From Grifola frondosa (taxonomy: Eukaryota; Basidiomycota; Agaricomycetes; Polyporales; Grifolaceae): 64,000 nt of DNA. The stretch lies in contig LUGG01000007.1 of NCBI GenBank assembly GCA_001683735.1, forward strand, positions 1,054,001 to 1,118,000. Direction: 5' to 3'. The position numbers and the translations under genes are program-made. This document shows, in pieces, positions 10,819-23,300 of this stretch. Within the stretch, counting starts at the first letter, position 1. Every line of letters starts with the position of its first letter. Under the pieces are notes generated by a model. That model was not told where the DNA came from. It saw nothing but the letters and a program-made list of their open reading frames with translations, and did not search any database.

Positions 10819-11530
10819 TACGATTGATGAGGAACGAATTAATCGTTCTTATAGGCGAGGTCCCCAGCCAAATCTTGAAACGCACTTTTCATCCCATTAG
10901 TCGTGGGAAAGTTTTTTCAATACAAAATTTTGTATCCGTGGGAACGAAATTTCTAGGTTAGGGTTACGATCCAATACAACCAGGTAACAACTCTGTTCTT
11001 ACTCAGTTAGAAAAGTTTGTATGTAAGCTTCTTACTTTTCTTATCAGGTGGCTGAGAAAAACATATGGAGATAAAACATATGTCAGATGCACGTGATATC
11101 ATGCCTCTAATCGCAAAACAAATGTTCCAGATGATAAAACATGACATAAAACATATCATCAATGTCTTTAGAAGTCAGTGTAATGCTATGACATATGTTG
11201 TGAAAGAAAAAAAAACTATGTGATTATAAATCTGACATATCCCAAAAGGGCAGGAGAGTGAGCGTTTATCTATGTCAAGCACTAAACTCGTCATCTGAAC
11301 TATTAATTATCAATCCATCTATTATACCTTACAAATAAGTAACTGTAGAGTTACAGTATAGATCATTGACATTTATGAACAGGAATGCATGGGCTCAAGT
11401 GGTATGTTAGTATGTTTTTATAAGCTTGATAGTATATACAAGGTACAAGTAATTGATATTGAGTCTCTTTGCAAGCTTTAATTATGGGTAACAGTTTCAT
11501 CAGTATCCTTGTAATACTTCTTCGGGGACT
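10819..11530 (-). mobile_element. R1 element copy B
   Basis: Starts TTACGATTGATGAGGAACGA on the plus strand, so its 3' end points left. It keeps the AACGA/TCGTT hairpin and the conserved GTCCCCAGCCAAATCTTG block. Unlike copy A, it continues past the Helitron-like GACATTTATG block into TTTTTATAAGCTTGATAGTA, matching the Helitron tail (TTTTTACAAGCTTGATA) further than copy A does. It shows that R1 is a truncated or rearranged Helitron tail. Confidence 0.72.
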
Positions 11531-12069
11531 TGATTATGTGTGGGAGGCTCTCGAGAAGGTAGCGTGTTTATTATGTTGCCATATTTCCATCTAAATCCTT
11601 ATGATAACCTATAGGGCTTTGATATGACAATGTCACCATTGTCGGAAGGCCCTGATACGGATGCCACAGAGAGCCAGCTCTCCGCCTCGGCTATGTCGAC
11701 CGATATGAGGATCTCAAGCAATTTTATTATGTTGGTATCCGAAACAGCTCGCAACACACATGATGTCGTCTGCAGTGCAGTTAACATTGACGCCACAGAC
11801 AGCTCATATAGTCAGCTCTCTCTGTCATCGACCACGGTGGAGATCTGGAGTGGCCGTATGCCAGAACAGGATGTCACCAGAATTATCAAAGTAATTGGAT
11901 ATTATGGCCAACTCTTTCCATCGTCATCTGTGACCAAGATTCAGAGCGGCTGCATATCAAGACCTACCAAACACGATGTCGCATGAATTACTGTGTCAGA
12001 CATTGTGAACAAACCTCTGTCTATCTCAGTAATCTCGACCTTTCTCTGTCACATCTCGACAATCCCCAC
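11531..12069. other. unassigned, Ser/Thr-rich open frame
   Basis: A plus-strand frame (11624-11986, 120 codons) reads as a Ser/Thr-rich protein with two short similar phrases (DTDATESQLS and DATDSSYSQLS). No family is recognised and there is no clear start context. Overlapping minus frames are also open, so strand is uncertain. Confidence 0.3.
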
Positions 12070-12960
12070 TCAACAGACACATTTACTCGTTGAATGTCCT
12101 GTTGTAGCCTTTGAGACACCTGGTTTTAATGCTGGAGAACTTGCTACATGTGTCAAAGATATCGACGCAGATGCCACGGTTGAGTTGACGTTGAAATCAC
12201 CTTTAGCATCATCGTCTAATACATACTTGTAGATCATTCTTTTAGTGTCACGCTGGACGAGAACGAACAAATGTCTTCGCCCTCAGCTAGCCGAATTGCT
12301 AATGCTGAACTGGTCCCCACATGGAGTTCAGGTTTGCTGGAAATTAGCTTCGCATCTGCAAGCATTATGTTCAGAACAAGACAAAAATGGTCTTCTATAT
12401 GAAGTGTACTCTTCAGATCCAAAATCACAAAGTTGAATCAAGTTCTGGCCATTTTCAATCTTCGAGTCTTGGCCTACGATTTTTCGGATGTCAAAGCCGA
12501 ACCAGAAAGTCAACTCCAGGTCGGCAGGCAATTTGACATCCTCACTAAAGACAATCTTCAGCATGCTGCCAAAGATATAGATGCATAGAATCTTATGCTG
12601 CAGTGCGAGTATACATTTTGTGGCCCAAATTGTAATATCCTTCCTTGACCTTCAGGCAGAGGATGGCATTGTGGTTGCAGATGAATTCGAGGACAGACTT
12701 ATCAAATTTCGCATAGAACAGCGCATCAACACCAGAAGCCGGCAGATTTGGGCTGCGTCATTTGCCGTAAAAGAATTCAGTGAGAGCAAAAGAATATTCT
12801 ATGGACGACTGTGTCATAAATTCGATCAGAGACAGAAAAAGGCTGGACACACTATTTTCCTCCAAATTTTTGGCGTTGGGATGATGCGTCAGGCAGTGAA
12901 GAGCATTTTCGTAGAGCGCAGTAAGCTGCGCGTTGAGATAGTGAACGGCAAGCACGGCAC
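12070..12960 (-). pseudogene. unrecognised decayed gene fragment
   Basis: Successive minus-strand frames give protein-like text: LAVHYLNAQLTALYENAL and FLSLIEFMTQSSIEYSFALT (12930-12770), FYAKFDKSVLEFICNHNA and LCLKVKEGYYNL (about 12725-12620), HLYLWQHAEDCL then KIVFSEDVKLPADLELTFWF (12600-12500), KIENGQNLIQL, LDLKSTLHIEDHFCLVL (12420) and YKYVLDDDAKGDFNVN (12230). Frame changes between these blocks indicate decay. The acidic and aromatic-rich pattern is that of a folded domain, but I cannot assign a family. It lies on the same strand as the FAS, bZIP and STE6 fragments, so it may be another captured piece. Confidence 0.5.
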
Positions 12961-13980
12961 TGTTTTCACCGATACACATAGTGGAGATGGCAAGCGTGCG
13001 AGTGTGGCGGTGAGCGCGAGGGCGTGGGTGTGGAGCTTGGAAAATGGAAATGGGCATGAGGGGAAGCAGGCGAGCGCCAGCGCGGATGAGTTGTGCAAGC
13101 ACAGGTGCGGGCATGGGCGTGGGCGAGAGAGTATGTGTGATGGGGGGCAAACCGAAGCATAGGAATGCGGTGCGGGTGCAAGCTCAGAGCGTGGACACGA
13201 GGAGGCCGTGGACGTGGGCCGCAACGCGCGGGCGAGGGGGACAGGTGCGCGCTGTGGTACACCACGCAATGCGGGTGAGGAAGCTGGTACTGCAGGTGTT
13301 ACAAGCAAACTTTGTTAGCAATCTGATGCAAACACAGACTCACCTAGATGTATCTACACCCTCGTCGTGCTACATCCTTCGGATGGCCTGCGCATGCACA
13401 CGCCTTGTTTGAGTGGCGGCGGCTGCGACACGGGCGCACGCGGCGGGCATGAGGGGAGGCGGGCGAGAAGGTGCACGAGTGCAGATATGGGCATATACGC
13501 GCGAGTATCATTGGTGGAAAATTACGGGAGACGGATTAAACCGTCAAGCAACGGAATTTCCACAGTGGAAGGGTGAGCGCATAAGGCGTTATTTATTCGA
13601 GGCCGATTCCCAGTCGATTCAGAACTTAGATTGGGACAATATAAGTGAGTCTGCCTTTCTATCTTGCCTTATGAAACACTCATCGAGCGCTTGTAGACGA
13701 ATTGTTCTTGTGAACGACCACATAGTTTGCGCTGCGGATGATAAAGGTCCGGTTGATCGTATGGACATCCTTGTGTAGATAGATTTGGCTGCGGGGAAAA
13801 GAGCATGATTCCCCGCAATGTTGCATCGTGGAACAAAATGTTTGATTGCAATGGATGCGAAGGATGCATAAGAAAACAGACTACAACAGTTTCTACAGTG
13901 GAATCAGTACAGCTGGTGCAAAGCGAGATCTAGCACACATGGATACGCTGACAAGAAAAGCGGGTACACTTCACGCATCC
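12961..13980. other. G-rich low-complexity DNA and an unknown plus-strand frame
   Basis: 12990-13260 is strongly G-biased on the plus strand, with runs such as GGCGTGGGTGTGGAGC. It resembles the GC-rich family but without a clean match. 13413-13778 holds an open frame with QATEFPQWKGERIRRYLFE that looks protein-like but is not recognised. No RNA gene seen. Confidence 0.35.
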
Positions 13981-15110
13981 CCGCTGCCGATGTAAACCCA
14001 CTTGGAGACAGGCACCGGGATAGTCGCTACATAAACTCATTAGCAAGGCTCCACCGCCATACGTGATGGCCGGACATACCTTGGTCATTGGTGTCAGTGC
14101 GGAACGCCACCATGGACCATTTCATCTTCTCCACGCGCCGCTTGCTCATCCGCCAACGGATGCGAGTGCAGTAGTCCATGAACTCCTGCGTGGTCAGGAT
14201 GAAGAACGTGCCCGGCGCGGGGGTCGCCCTGCCCTCGAGGACCGACGGTATGGACTGGATGGCCATGGGCGTGGGTCGCGAGGGGCGCGGGCACGAAAGA
14301 GGTGGTGTACTCACCTGTCGCCATGCTTCGCTTCCACCTGCCGCATGCGCTTCCCAGCGCGTGGCCGCGCACTAGTGCGGCATCGCCATGCATCGTCGGG
14401 GTCGTCCATCGGCGCGTTCGCGTGGGTGTCTATGGGCGAGTTGGGCAGGCCGCGCATGGGGTACACGGGTGTGGATGCGGGGGCGGGTGTGGCGGCGAGC
14501 GCGGGCGAGAGCGTCGTGTGAGGGAGGCGCGGGGGATGACGCATGACGGCGTGGGCGCAGTTGCACGGCTACAACGTCAGGTGGGCGCGGCGAGTTGTGC
14601 GGGCCACGCAGGGGTGTGGATGCGGCGGCCAACGCGAGTACGTAGGCATGGCGAGAGAGCGTGCGGGTGCGGCAGGACGCAGGAAGGGATGTGACACGGG
14701 TGTGGAGCTTGGGTTAGAGGTGTAAGGGAGGTGGGCGAGGGACGCAGACACGAGCGCAGGTGAGAGGCGGGCGCGACGGGCATACTGCGGGGCGCGGGCG
14801 AGTGTGGAGCGCGGGCGAGTGTGGAGCGCGGGCGCGAGGGACGCGAGCACAGATGCAGGGCGTAGACGTGGACACGGGCAGGTGTGGGGCACGAGGGACA
14901 CGGTACAAGTGGGGGAGAGGGAGACATGACGGCGAGGAGATGCGGCGGCGGTGTCGAGGGCCAAAAGCTGACGCGTGCGCGCGTCAACGGCGAGTGTTAG
15001 ACGCCTGCGCGCGCGCGCTCGGGCGGACATGCGATGTGAGGATGGGGGGCATTGAGGGAACGTGCGGGACGTCGGGCGTCGGAGGACGTTCGACGCGTGC
15101 TGTAATTGTT
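13981..15110 (+). repeat. GC-rich, G-biased repeat (copy 2)
   Basis: Matches 40735-41040 over several hundred bases: CGCGGGCACGAAAGA, then CGCATGCGCTTCCCAG, GGGGTACACGGGTGTGGATG and GAGAGCGTCGTGT in the same order, and it shares a core with bases 231-278. The plus strand is rich in GCGGGCGAG-type words, so all six frames stay open over long distances and the Pro/Arg/His-rich frames are not evidence of genes. A minus-strand piece at 14314-14027 (GTFFILTTQEFMDYC, RWRMSKRRVEKMKWSMV) is more protein-like and may be a captured remnant of unknown origin. Confidence 0.65.
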
Positions 15111-15129
15111 TTCAATTTAATTTCAGTTT

Positions 15130-15540
15130 TTATCTTTAAAAAAGTACTTACCGACGACGACGAGCATCGTTTTCGCGATGAGCGCGGGGCAAAACACGAT
15201 GAGCTCAAATAGGCCGGTCTAGCCTGATGACGTAGATGCGGTCGTCGACGCATCCATTTCGATACGTCGACGACCGGAGCTGCATCATTGGTCTGGGCGG
15301 ACCGATGTGTTCCCTGTGGCGGTCGGGCGCCTAATACGCCGAGTCGCCCGGTGGCTGCATCAGCATCCATCTATACTAGATCTGTCATATGTTTTGGAAA
15401 ACATACCGCTTTTGGTATGTTTTGGTTTCAGCCACCATATGTTTTATCCTTCATTCCTCCCTCAATTCTTGACAGATTCTCTTCGTATTAGGTTCGTCTG
15501 AAAGCGCTCATTTATGACAGTTATAGTATATAAATTTTTT
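15130..15540 (+). repeat. composite repeat: CGTCGACG hairpin plus CATACCA unit
   Basis: Starts AAAAAAGTACTTACCGACGA and matches 41670-42060 closely. It includes an imperfect palindrome around 15227-15290 (CGGTCGTCGACG paired with CGTCGACGACCG), then CTAATACGCCGAGTCGCCC, then TGTTTTGGAAAACATACCGC and a CATACCA-type unit. In both places it directly follows the GC-rich repeat, so the two belong to one composite element of about 1.5 kb or more. Confidence 0.65.
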
Positions 15541-15559
15541 GTTATGTTATTTCAATTAA

Positions 15560-15715
15560 AAAAAGCGACCGACAACGACGAGCATTGTTTTCGTGATGAG
15601 TGTGAGGCAAAAGCCGATGAGCTCGAATAGGCCGGTCTAGCCTGATGATGTAGATGCGGTCGTCGACGCATCCATTTCGATACGTCGACGACCGCATCTA
15701 CGTCATCCTCGGTGG
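15560..15715. repeat. duplicate of the CGTCGACG segment with a near-perfect 25 bp hairpin
   Basis: A second copy of AAAAAGCGACCGACAACGAC plus the hairpin. Arms at 15644-15668 and 15683-15707 pair over 25 bp with a single T/G wobble, around a 14 nt loop (CATCCATTTCGATA). The neighbouring copy at 15227 keeps only 12 bp of perfect pairing, so this is the best-folding version. Confidence 0.75.
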
Positions 15716-16699
15716 CTGCCAGCTTCCACTGCGCGCTCGAGTGCGCCTATTCAGCGCTTAACGTTCGGCAAATTTGCGACTTACTTCCAAGCATCTTCAT
15801 TGGCAATCCTTGATTTCTATCTTGGAACTCAGTGACTATAGGGCCCAAGGTATGTATCTACTATGTCTATAGCCTGTAATTAGACCAAACCAGGTGTTCT
15901 TGACCCCTATAGACCCTCACAATTGCTCAAAATCTCTGTCTATTGTTCTTCTTGTCCATTTACTTGACTGGTAAGCTTGTAGACTGTAGTTATTCCCCCT
16001 TTTGACTTCATCTCATGTTTCAGATTTCCAATAGTCATCTTTGGCCTTGTCAAAACACTGTGAGACATATCTGATATTGTGATCATGTCAGTGCTATCTT
16101 CAATACTCCTATCATGTTTCCTGAACTAATTAAAATCATAGAATGTCTGTCACACACCCTCTTGCAAGCTCAGACACCTCTGCTGCATCTTATAGAGGTC
16201 ATGTTGATGTTGAGGATGAAGGAGATGCCATGGTCATTTCATCTCCTGGTGATTCTTTATTCAAAATTTCTGATTCAGTTAACATCCCCTCTGGCTTTAT
16301 TGCTATGTCTTATTCAGGTTTAGATATGCATGATGCATTTCACATCCTGTACTATAACTTTATTAGATTACCTACCATAGCAGATGTAGATTAAATATGG
16401 TTTTCTTTAACATTTCTTCAATTGAATTAAGACGGAGTTATCCGGAGTTGCGGAGCTTAAATAAGATTTTGATCCATTGACCAGTTTGGTGTCGTCTTTC
16501 CTTTACACTTTCTTTTGACAGTTGCTCTTCCAACATCATTAACTCAACATGCATATTCATTGGCTCTATCTATGGCCTGCCACTCTGTGCTTTGGTGTAG
16601 TCATATGGTCTTGCAATATTGACATTAAATATGACACATCTTTCACAGACACCAGGCGATTGATATCGCTTAAAAATTATGTGGAGGCGGCCACTATAA
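15716..16699. other. unassigned DNA upstream of Helitron 1
   Basis: AT-rich with several short frames; 16143-16394 (plus) is the longest and is not recognised. The 5' terminus of Helitron 1 must lie in or near this stretch, but I cannot fix it because the second copy runs off the window before its own 5' end. Confidence 0.35.
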
Positions 16700-16721
16700 A
16701 AAATATAACCGTGCCCCTTGT

Positions 16722-17105
16722 GGGTAGAGTAGAGATGGCTACTCTCAAGTATGCGACCATGCCCCTGTGGGTAGAGTAGAGACGGCTACTCTCAAGTATG
16801 CGACCGTGCCCCTTGTGGGTAGAGTAGAGATGGCTACTCTCAAAATCGACCATGCCTGTATAGGCAGAGTAGAGACGGCTACTCTCAAGTATTTGACCGT
16901 GCCTGATATAGGCAGAGTAGAGACGGCTACTCTCAAGTATTTGACCGTGCCTGATATAGGCAGAGTAGAGACGGCTACTCTCAAGTATGTGACCGTGCCT
17001 GATATGGCAGAGTAGAGGCGGCTACTCTCAAGTATGCGACCGTGCCCCTGTGGGTAGGATAGAGATGGCTACTCTCAAGTATGCGACCATGCCTGATATA
17101 GGCAA
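16722..17105 (+). repeat. 48 bp minisatellite, about 8 units, each with a hairpin
   Basis: Units read GTAGAGTAGAGACGGCTACT followed by CTCAAGTATGCGACCGTGCC and 8 more bases. Inside each, AGAGTAG and CTACTCT pair around a 6 nt loop. Unit length is 46-49 bp, mostly 48, i.e. 16 codons. The plus strand reads GRVETATLKYATVPLV repeated, and the minus strand also stays open. The last units merge into a non-repeated tail (GKVKTTIIMDATKTF). The same array occurs at the far end of Helitron 2. Confidence 0.9.
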
Positions 17106-17340
17106 AGTAAAAACCACCATTATTATGGATGCAACCAAGACGTTCATACATAGAACAGAGATAATAGTGTATTTCACTAGGGATGAGGTTATCACTCAAT
17201 ATTGTCTATGTCACGTGATAGACATAGCCGATTGTAATAATCATATGATAAAACTATCATGCAAGAATGTATCTTGTTAGTAATACGCCTACATCTATAT
17301 TATTACTTCACCTTTAATACATTCAATAGCTTCTTATTAT

Positions 17341-20300
17341 ATGTCAGTGTCAGATTTAATTCTAGAAGTCAAAATTTCCTTTTATCGTCATGTTTATCGG
17401 CGACATGATTTTGTTGTTTTACATAAACAAAAACATGGATTCATATGTTTACTTGATAGATTGGTGTATACAGTTCACTACTCACACAAACCTATTAAAG
17501 TATATATTGAATCATTTTCTAACATGCAACAAGTAGGCGGTGCTGCATTAGCAAAGAAATCTCGCACTTGGTCTTCAGACGAAATTCAATGTTATGTAAA
17601 AGATACAGCATTGTTAACTGATAATGCTCGGTATAAGTTCATAACTTATGGTCCTAAATCTGTGTTATCTGAAATGAATAAAGAGGCAGATACTGTGATG
17701 ACAGATATTTCTTTGGCAGTACTGGCCACACGTTTACCAGGTCATTCATTGAAAATCTTATGTCAGTCTCACGGTTTATCTGTTCCTTCCAGAACACCTA
17801 AGAAAAATGCAATAAGGCAAGAAGTTTTACTACAGCATGTATGTGATACATGTCCAGAGTTTGTATCGTATTTAAAAAGATCAAGTCTGTTAAAAGCAAT
17901 CTTGAGCGACTACATCATCATAGAACACATTTGCAACATATTTAGATAATCAAACTCAATTCAGGTTTCCACCGGAAACTCCCGATCTAGTTTACTACAC
18001 TCTACAATTGAAGGATTTGTTCAAGACATTAATCCTGATAAGTTTGCTGAGTCTGGCTGTGCTATTTGTGGAAGATTAAGCTCTCTTCAAAAATGAAAAA
18101 ACTGGCTGATTGTAAATTAACATGGCTATTCTAACACCTGATCAACCCATGACAAGATTGGAACGCCATTCAGAGGATGACCCTGTCAAAGAAATAGCTG
18201 GTCCAGTACTTTTGCCAAACTGTAAAGACATATGTTTTGAATGTAACAGTTATATGGAAAAAGGAATTTGTCCACCGGATGCTTTGGCAAATGGTTTATG
18301 GATTGGAGAAGTACCACCTCAGCTTCAAAATTTAACATGGACTGAAAAATGCTTATTGCTCGGGTCAAACATAATCATTGCATGTCAAGGTTCAGGTTTC
18401 TGGTATGTCTAAAATGAAGGCCAATGTTTTGAGTCATTCAATCCCCATGCCTAAAATTTATTCGGTGTTACCTCCAACCGAGAAGAATTAGATGAAGTTT
18501 TAGCATTTTTATTCTTGGGTCCTAACATGCCAACATCACAGGATTATAAACGTATTCCTATGTTGTTAGACGTAATAAAGTTGCTGAAGCTTTGGAATGG
18601 CTCAAACTCAATCATGTTGATTATGCCATGTTAACATTTCTATGCTAATCTCTCATCCTATCCTGAAGATGTTCCACCTGTAATGGTTGATTATACTCAG
18701 TCATACGATTCTACCAAAGATCCTGAAGCCACTGCAGTGAATGATAATGATGCAGAGGAAGGTGCTGATGACGAGTGTCCCTTTGTTGTTCATGGGCTAA
18801 CTGGAGAAAACATGATTAATTTAATGAAAATGCGACCTTCTGAAGTTCGGGCAAGAGCAGTTGAACATTTTAAACAAGGAAAGGTTTTGGGAATTGGCCA
18901 AGAAAAGGTACCTGAAAGTCTTTACCATAATCCTCAACTATATCCACAAATGTTTCCTTGGCTCTTTCCCTATGGTTTGGGAGGCTTGGAGAATAATGCA
19001 GGTTAAGAGAGTTTCTGAAGAGAGACGCAAACAACAATTGCTAATGTATCATGACAAGCGTTTTCAACTAGAGCCATTGTTTCCAGGTTGCCTTCAATCA
19101 TGAACAGATCAAAAATTCCACCACTGCAGGATATCTTTTAGCTGAGCGAAGCAAATTTACAGATATTGCTGATCGTCTTTTACATTTGAATAATGATACT
19201 TTGACAGATCTAGTGAAGCGTCTATCAGAAGGACCAGTGAAACCTGAGACAGAAGAGGAGAAGGCATGTTTTAAAATCATCAATGATCTGGATCATGTCG
19301 CATATCGTGTCAAAGGTTCTATGACAAGTAAGAAGTACATGCGTAATGAAATCTGGGCATTAACTTCATATTTAGGAGCACCTTCATGGTTCATAACATT
19401 CTCACCTGCTGATATCAATCATCCAATTGCATTGTACTTTGCGGACAAGGATGAGGTATTTAAACCACAATTCAGAAGTAAGGATGAGCGATTCAGACTT
19501 ATAGCCAATAATCCAGTAGCAGGGGCTAGATTTTTAAAATGATGGTAGAATTATTTCTGACACACGTACTGGAGTAGGATTGGACCGTCGAGGTATTTAT
19601 GGTGATACGCTGGATACTATGGCACTGTGGAGCAACAGGGTCGCTCACTTTACACATGCACATGTTAATATGGATTCATGGTGGATTAACTCCACAAGAG
19701 ATTCGTGATCGCATTATGGATCCAAACTCTGATTTCCAGAAATATATGGTGGAATATTTAGAGAGTGTACAAATTGGTGAATTTATGAATGGCACAATGG
19801 AAGATGTGAGGACAACAATTGAAGAGAACCAATGCAGCCAATCCTGAGCGACATCCTCCTACTGAGTCTTTACTGATGCTCCACCTCCAAAATGTTCTAA
19901 TAAAGATTGTCAAAATTGTAATGACTGTGAGAAATACAATAGCTGGTGGAAACAATTCACTAATATTGTGGATGAGCTAATGTATTTATCTAACCGTCAC
20001 TCATGTAGAAAATATCGGGATGGTGATAAAGATGGCAATTCTAGAGGTTGTATCAATAAGCTGGGTAACTGTAAAGCTAGATTTCCAAGGGAAACATATT
20101 TGGAGACTACGGTTGATCCTGCTACAGGTGCTCTTAATATGAAAAAGGGGGAGGCATGGATTAATACTGTGACCCCAAGGTGACATATCTCTTAAGATGT
20201 AATACTGATGTCACAAGCTTACTTTCAGGCACAGCCATCAAATCAGTAATTGCTTATGTTGCTGATTATATCACCAAAACCCCATTGAAGACACACATCA

Positions 20301-23300
20301 TGTTTCAGGCTGTCCAAAAAGTATTTGATCGATATGCAGACATTGTGACAGTGATCAGAGCAGTAAGGAAAAGGCTAGGTCACTTATTACCAAAATCGTT
20401 AACAGTTTGACAGCTAGTTCTGAAATAGGTGGACCTATGGCCTCGTTATACTTATTGAAACATAAGGATCATTATACAAGTCATAAATTCCGATATGCTT
20501 TTGGAGAAGTTATATTAATCAGGTCAACTTGCTTGGGAACAGCCTTCATCGGATCAAACACCAGATAAAGTTGTCTAGGTAATGTTAAAGGCAAGGTGGT
20601 TGCACTATCAGCGGTATCAGACTATATTTATCGACCCTTGAAATATGATCACATATCATTATATGATTGGATCAGACGGGCCAATAAACAGAGAATATCC
20701 AAGAATAAAATTGTCAATGGTGATATTAACATAGCTGAAGATGGATGCGAGACTTTGAAGATAATTATGATATTAACCTACATTTGATATCAATTATTCT
20801 CAATCCATGGCGATGGATCATAATGATGTGGATACAATAGCTAATTATATGATGAGAGTGAGGATGAACTCCTACTTACTTCTAAAAGTGCAAAAGAAGC
20901 TATACATATCTCAAATGCTGAATCACATAATAAAAATGAATCCAAGTATGCACCATTTACTCGTGATCATCCTCAATATCAGACACATCATGTTTCTTTA
21001 TTACCAGAGGAAGACAGTTTTGTGCCTAACTTTGTAGGAGGATCATTACCCCGACGGGACACGGCAACCGTGAAGATTATTGTATGACAATGTTAGCTTT
21101 ATTTAAGCCATGGCGCACTGGTCATGACCTAAAACCTGACAAAGATTTGCAATGGAATGATATTTTCACAGAGCATACATTTGATGATCGTCAGTTAGAA
21201 ATCATGAAATTCTTTCATATACGATATGAATGCAATGATGCAAGAGATGATTTTTGTGCCATGCGTAAACGTAATAATGGAAACAATGATCTTCCCTTTG
21301 AAGCAGATGACAGTTACTTGATGACTTTGACACTCAATATTTAAATGAAAGTAATGAATTGATGTACGGAGTTAATGGACACTCTGAATGATAACCTTTG
21401 GACTAATATCAGTCAATCAGAGCTCACTCGACAAAGTCACATGCTACAAGCTGAACGCATAATGTTAGGTGCTGGATGGATGGATCCAATGATTGATGGT
21501 TCTGACTCAGAGTCTAATCTAGTACCAGATCAATTTCAAAATGGAGATGGAAAAACAGCTACTGAATGGAAGACCTTGCTGGCAAACAAACGACAAGAAA
21601 TTCTCAATGCACGAGAAGCTCAAGCAAGCCAGAAGAATCCTGTCAATCCAAAAACAGGCCTTCCAGAAAATAAGTTTGTTAACACCGTTGAAGTTATTGA
21701 TCAATCTTATCTGGACAAATCTTTCAAAGCTAAGGACAAACATGCCCAAGCTCTTATTGATAATACAGTCAAGAATTAGTTCAGCTGAATGAAGCTCAGA
21801 ACGTGCATTTAGAATTGTGGCCAACCATGCATCTCAGCAAAGTGGCGAACAATTGAAAATGTATCTAGGGGTATGGCTGGAACAGGAAAATCTCAGGTGA
21901 TCAAAGCCTTGATACATTTCTTTGGTGAGCGTAAGGAGGGATATAGATTTATATGTCTTGCACCGACAGGCTCTGCTGCTGCACAATTGGTGGATCAACT
22001 TATCATTCCATATTAGGATTACGTCAACATGGATCAGAATCTATAGCAACTTTACTTGCAGTCAGAGAGAGACTACAGAATGTTGAATATATATTCTTGG
22101 ATGAGGTATCGATGGTTGATTGTAATAGCTTATATACTATTTGTGAGAAAATGTGCAAAGCGCTCAAAAATGAAGGTCAACCGTTTGGTGGAATCAATAT
22201 GATATTTGCAGGTGACTTTGCACAGCTTCCACCTCCAGTGAATAGCAACACTCTTTTCTCTCACAAAGTGGGACGTGTGATACATACGACTAGTAGCTAT
22301 ACTCAACAGGAAGCCTCTATTGGTAAAGCACTCTGGCATCAGGTAACAACTGTTGTTATATTGAGAGAAAATATGAGACAGCGGGCACAAAATTCAGATG
22401 ATGCTAAATTGCGAACAGCATTGGACAATCTTCGATATAAGTCTTGCACAAAGGCAGATATAAAGCATATCAGTTCCCGAGTAGCTGGTCGTGGACCTGG
22501 TAAACCCAAGTTGAATCAACGCAAATTTAGAAATGTGTCAGTTATCATCAGCATGGAATGCACACAGGGATAAAATCAATGAGATGGGATGTGCTAGATT
22601 TGCTCGAGAGACATCACAACCATTGACTACATTCTATTCCCTAGATAAATGGGGAACAGATAATGATGAGAAGGATAAAAAATCTAGAAAAAAGAAGGTA
22701 GACCCTAAACGATCATCCAATGTCATTGATCCTATTCTCCAAGAAGTCTATGGAATCTGTCTCATAATAGTACAGATAATCATGCTGGAAAATTAACATT
22801 ATGTCTGGGTCTTCCAGTAATGATAAAGACCAATGAGGCAACAGAATGTTCGTCACAAATGGTGCTGAAGGTATAGTGGTTGGATGGAAGTCACGTCCAT
22901 TGCAAATGATAAACTAGGGTTAGACACTCTATTTATAAAATTAACTGCTGCACCAACATCGATTCAACTGGAAGGCTTGCCTGAAAATGTCATTCCAATA
23001 AGTCACAGCACTAAAAAGATACGATGCAAGATGCCCAATGGAAAGGAGCTTGCAATATCTCGGGACCAGGTGGCTGTAATTCCAAACTTTGCCATGACTG
23101 ACTTTGGCTCTCAGGGTCGTACTCGTCTCAATAATGTTTGTGACTTACAGAATTGCAGTCTCATCAGTCTATTTACACTTGTTTATCTCGTGGATCAACA
23201 TATGAGGGAACAATTATTGTTCAACCTTTTGATGAACGTAAAATGACAGGTGGTATCACTGGTAGTCTTAGACAAGAATTTCGTGAGCTTGAATTATTGG

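Noticed and set aside
12966..13308. Ser/Pro/His-rich frames that could be a secreted or structural protein
   Set aside because: Composition-driven text in G-rich DNA with no start context and overlapping frames on both strands.
14302..15030. Long overlapping open frames on both strands in the GC-rich region
   Set aside because: Pro/Arg/Ala/His-rich products in all six frames, driven by G-biased repeats with few stop codons; repeated at 40.5-41.7 kb without frame conservation.
16745..16984. Minus-strand repeat peptide in the 48 bp array
   Set aside because: The unit length divisible by three opens both strands; the plus-strand reading is preferred because its unique tail is open in both Helitrons, and even that is unproven.
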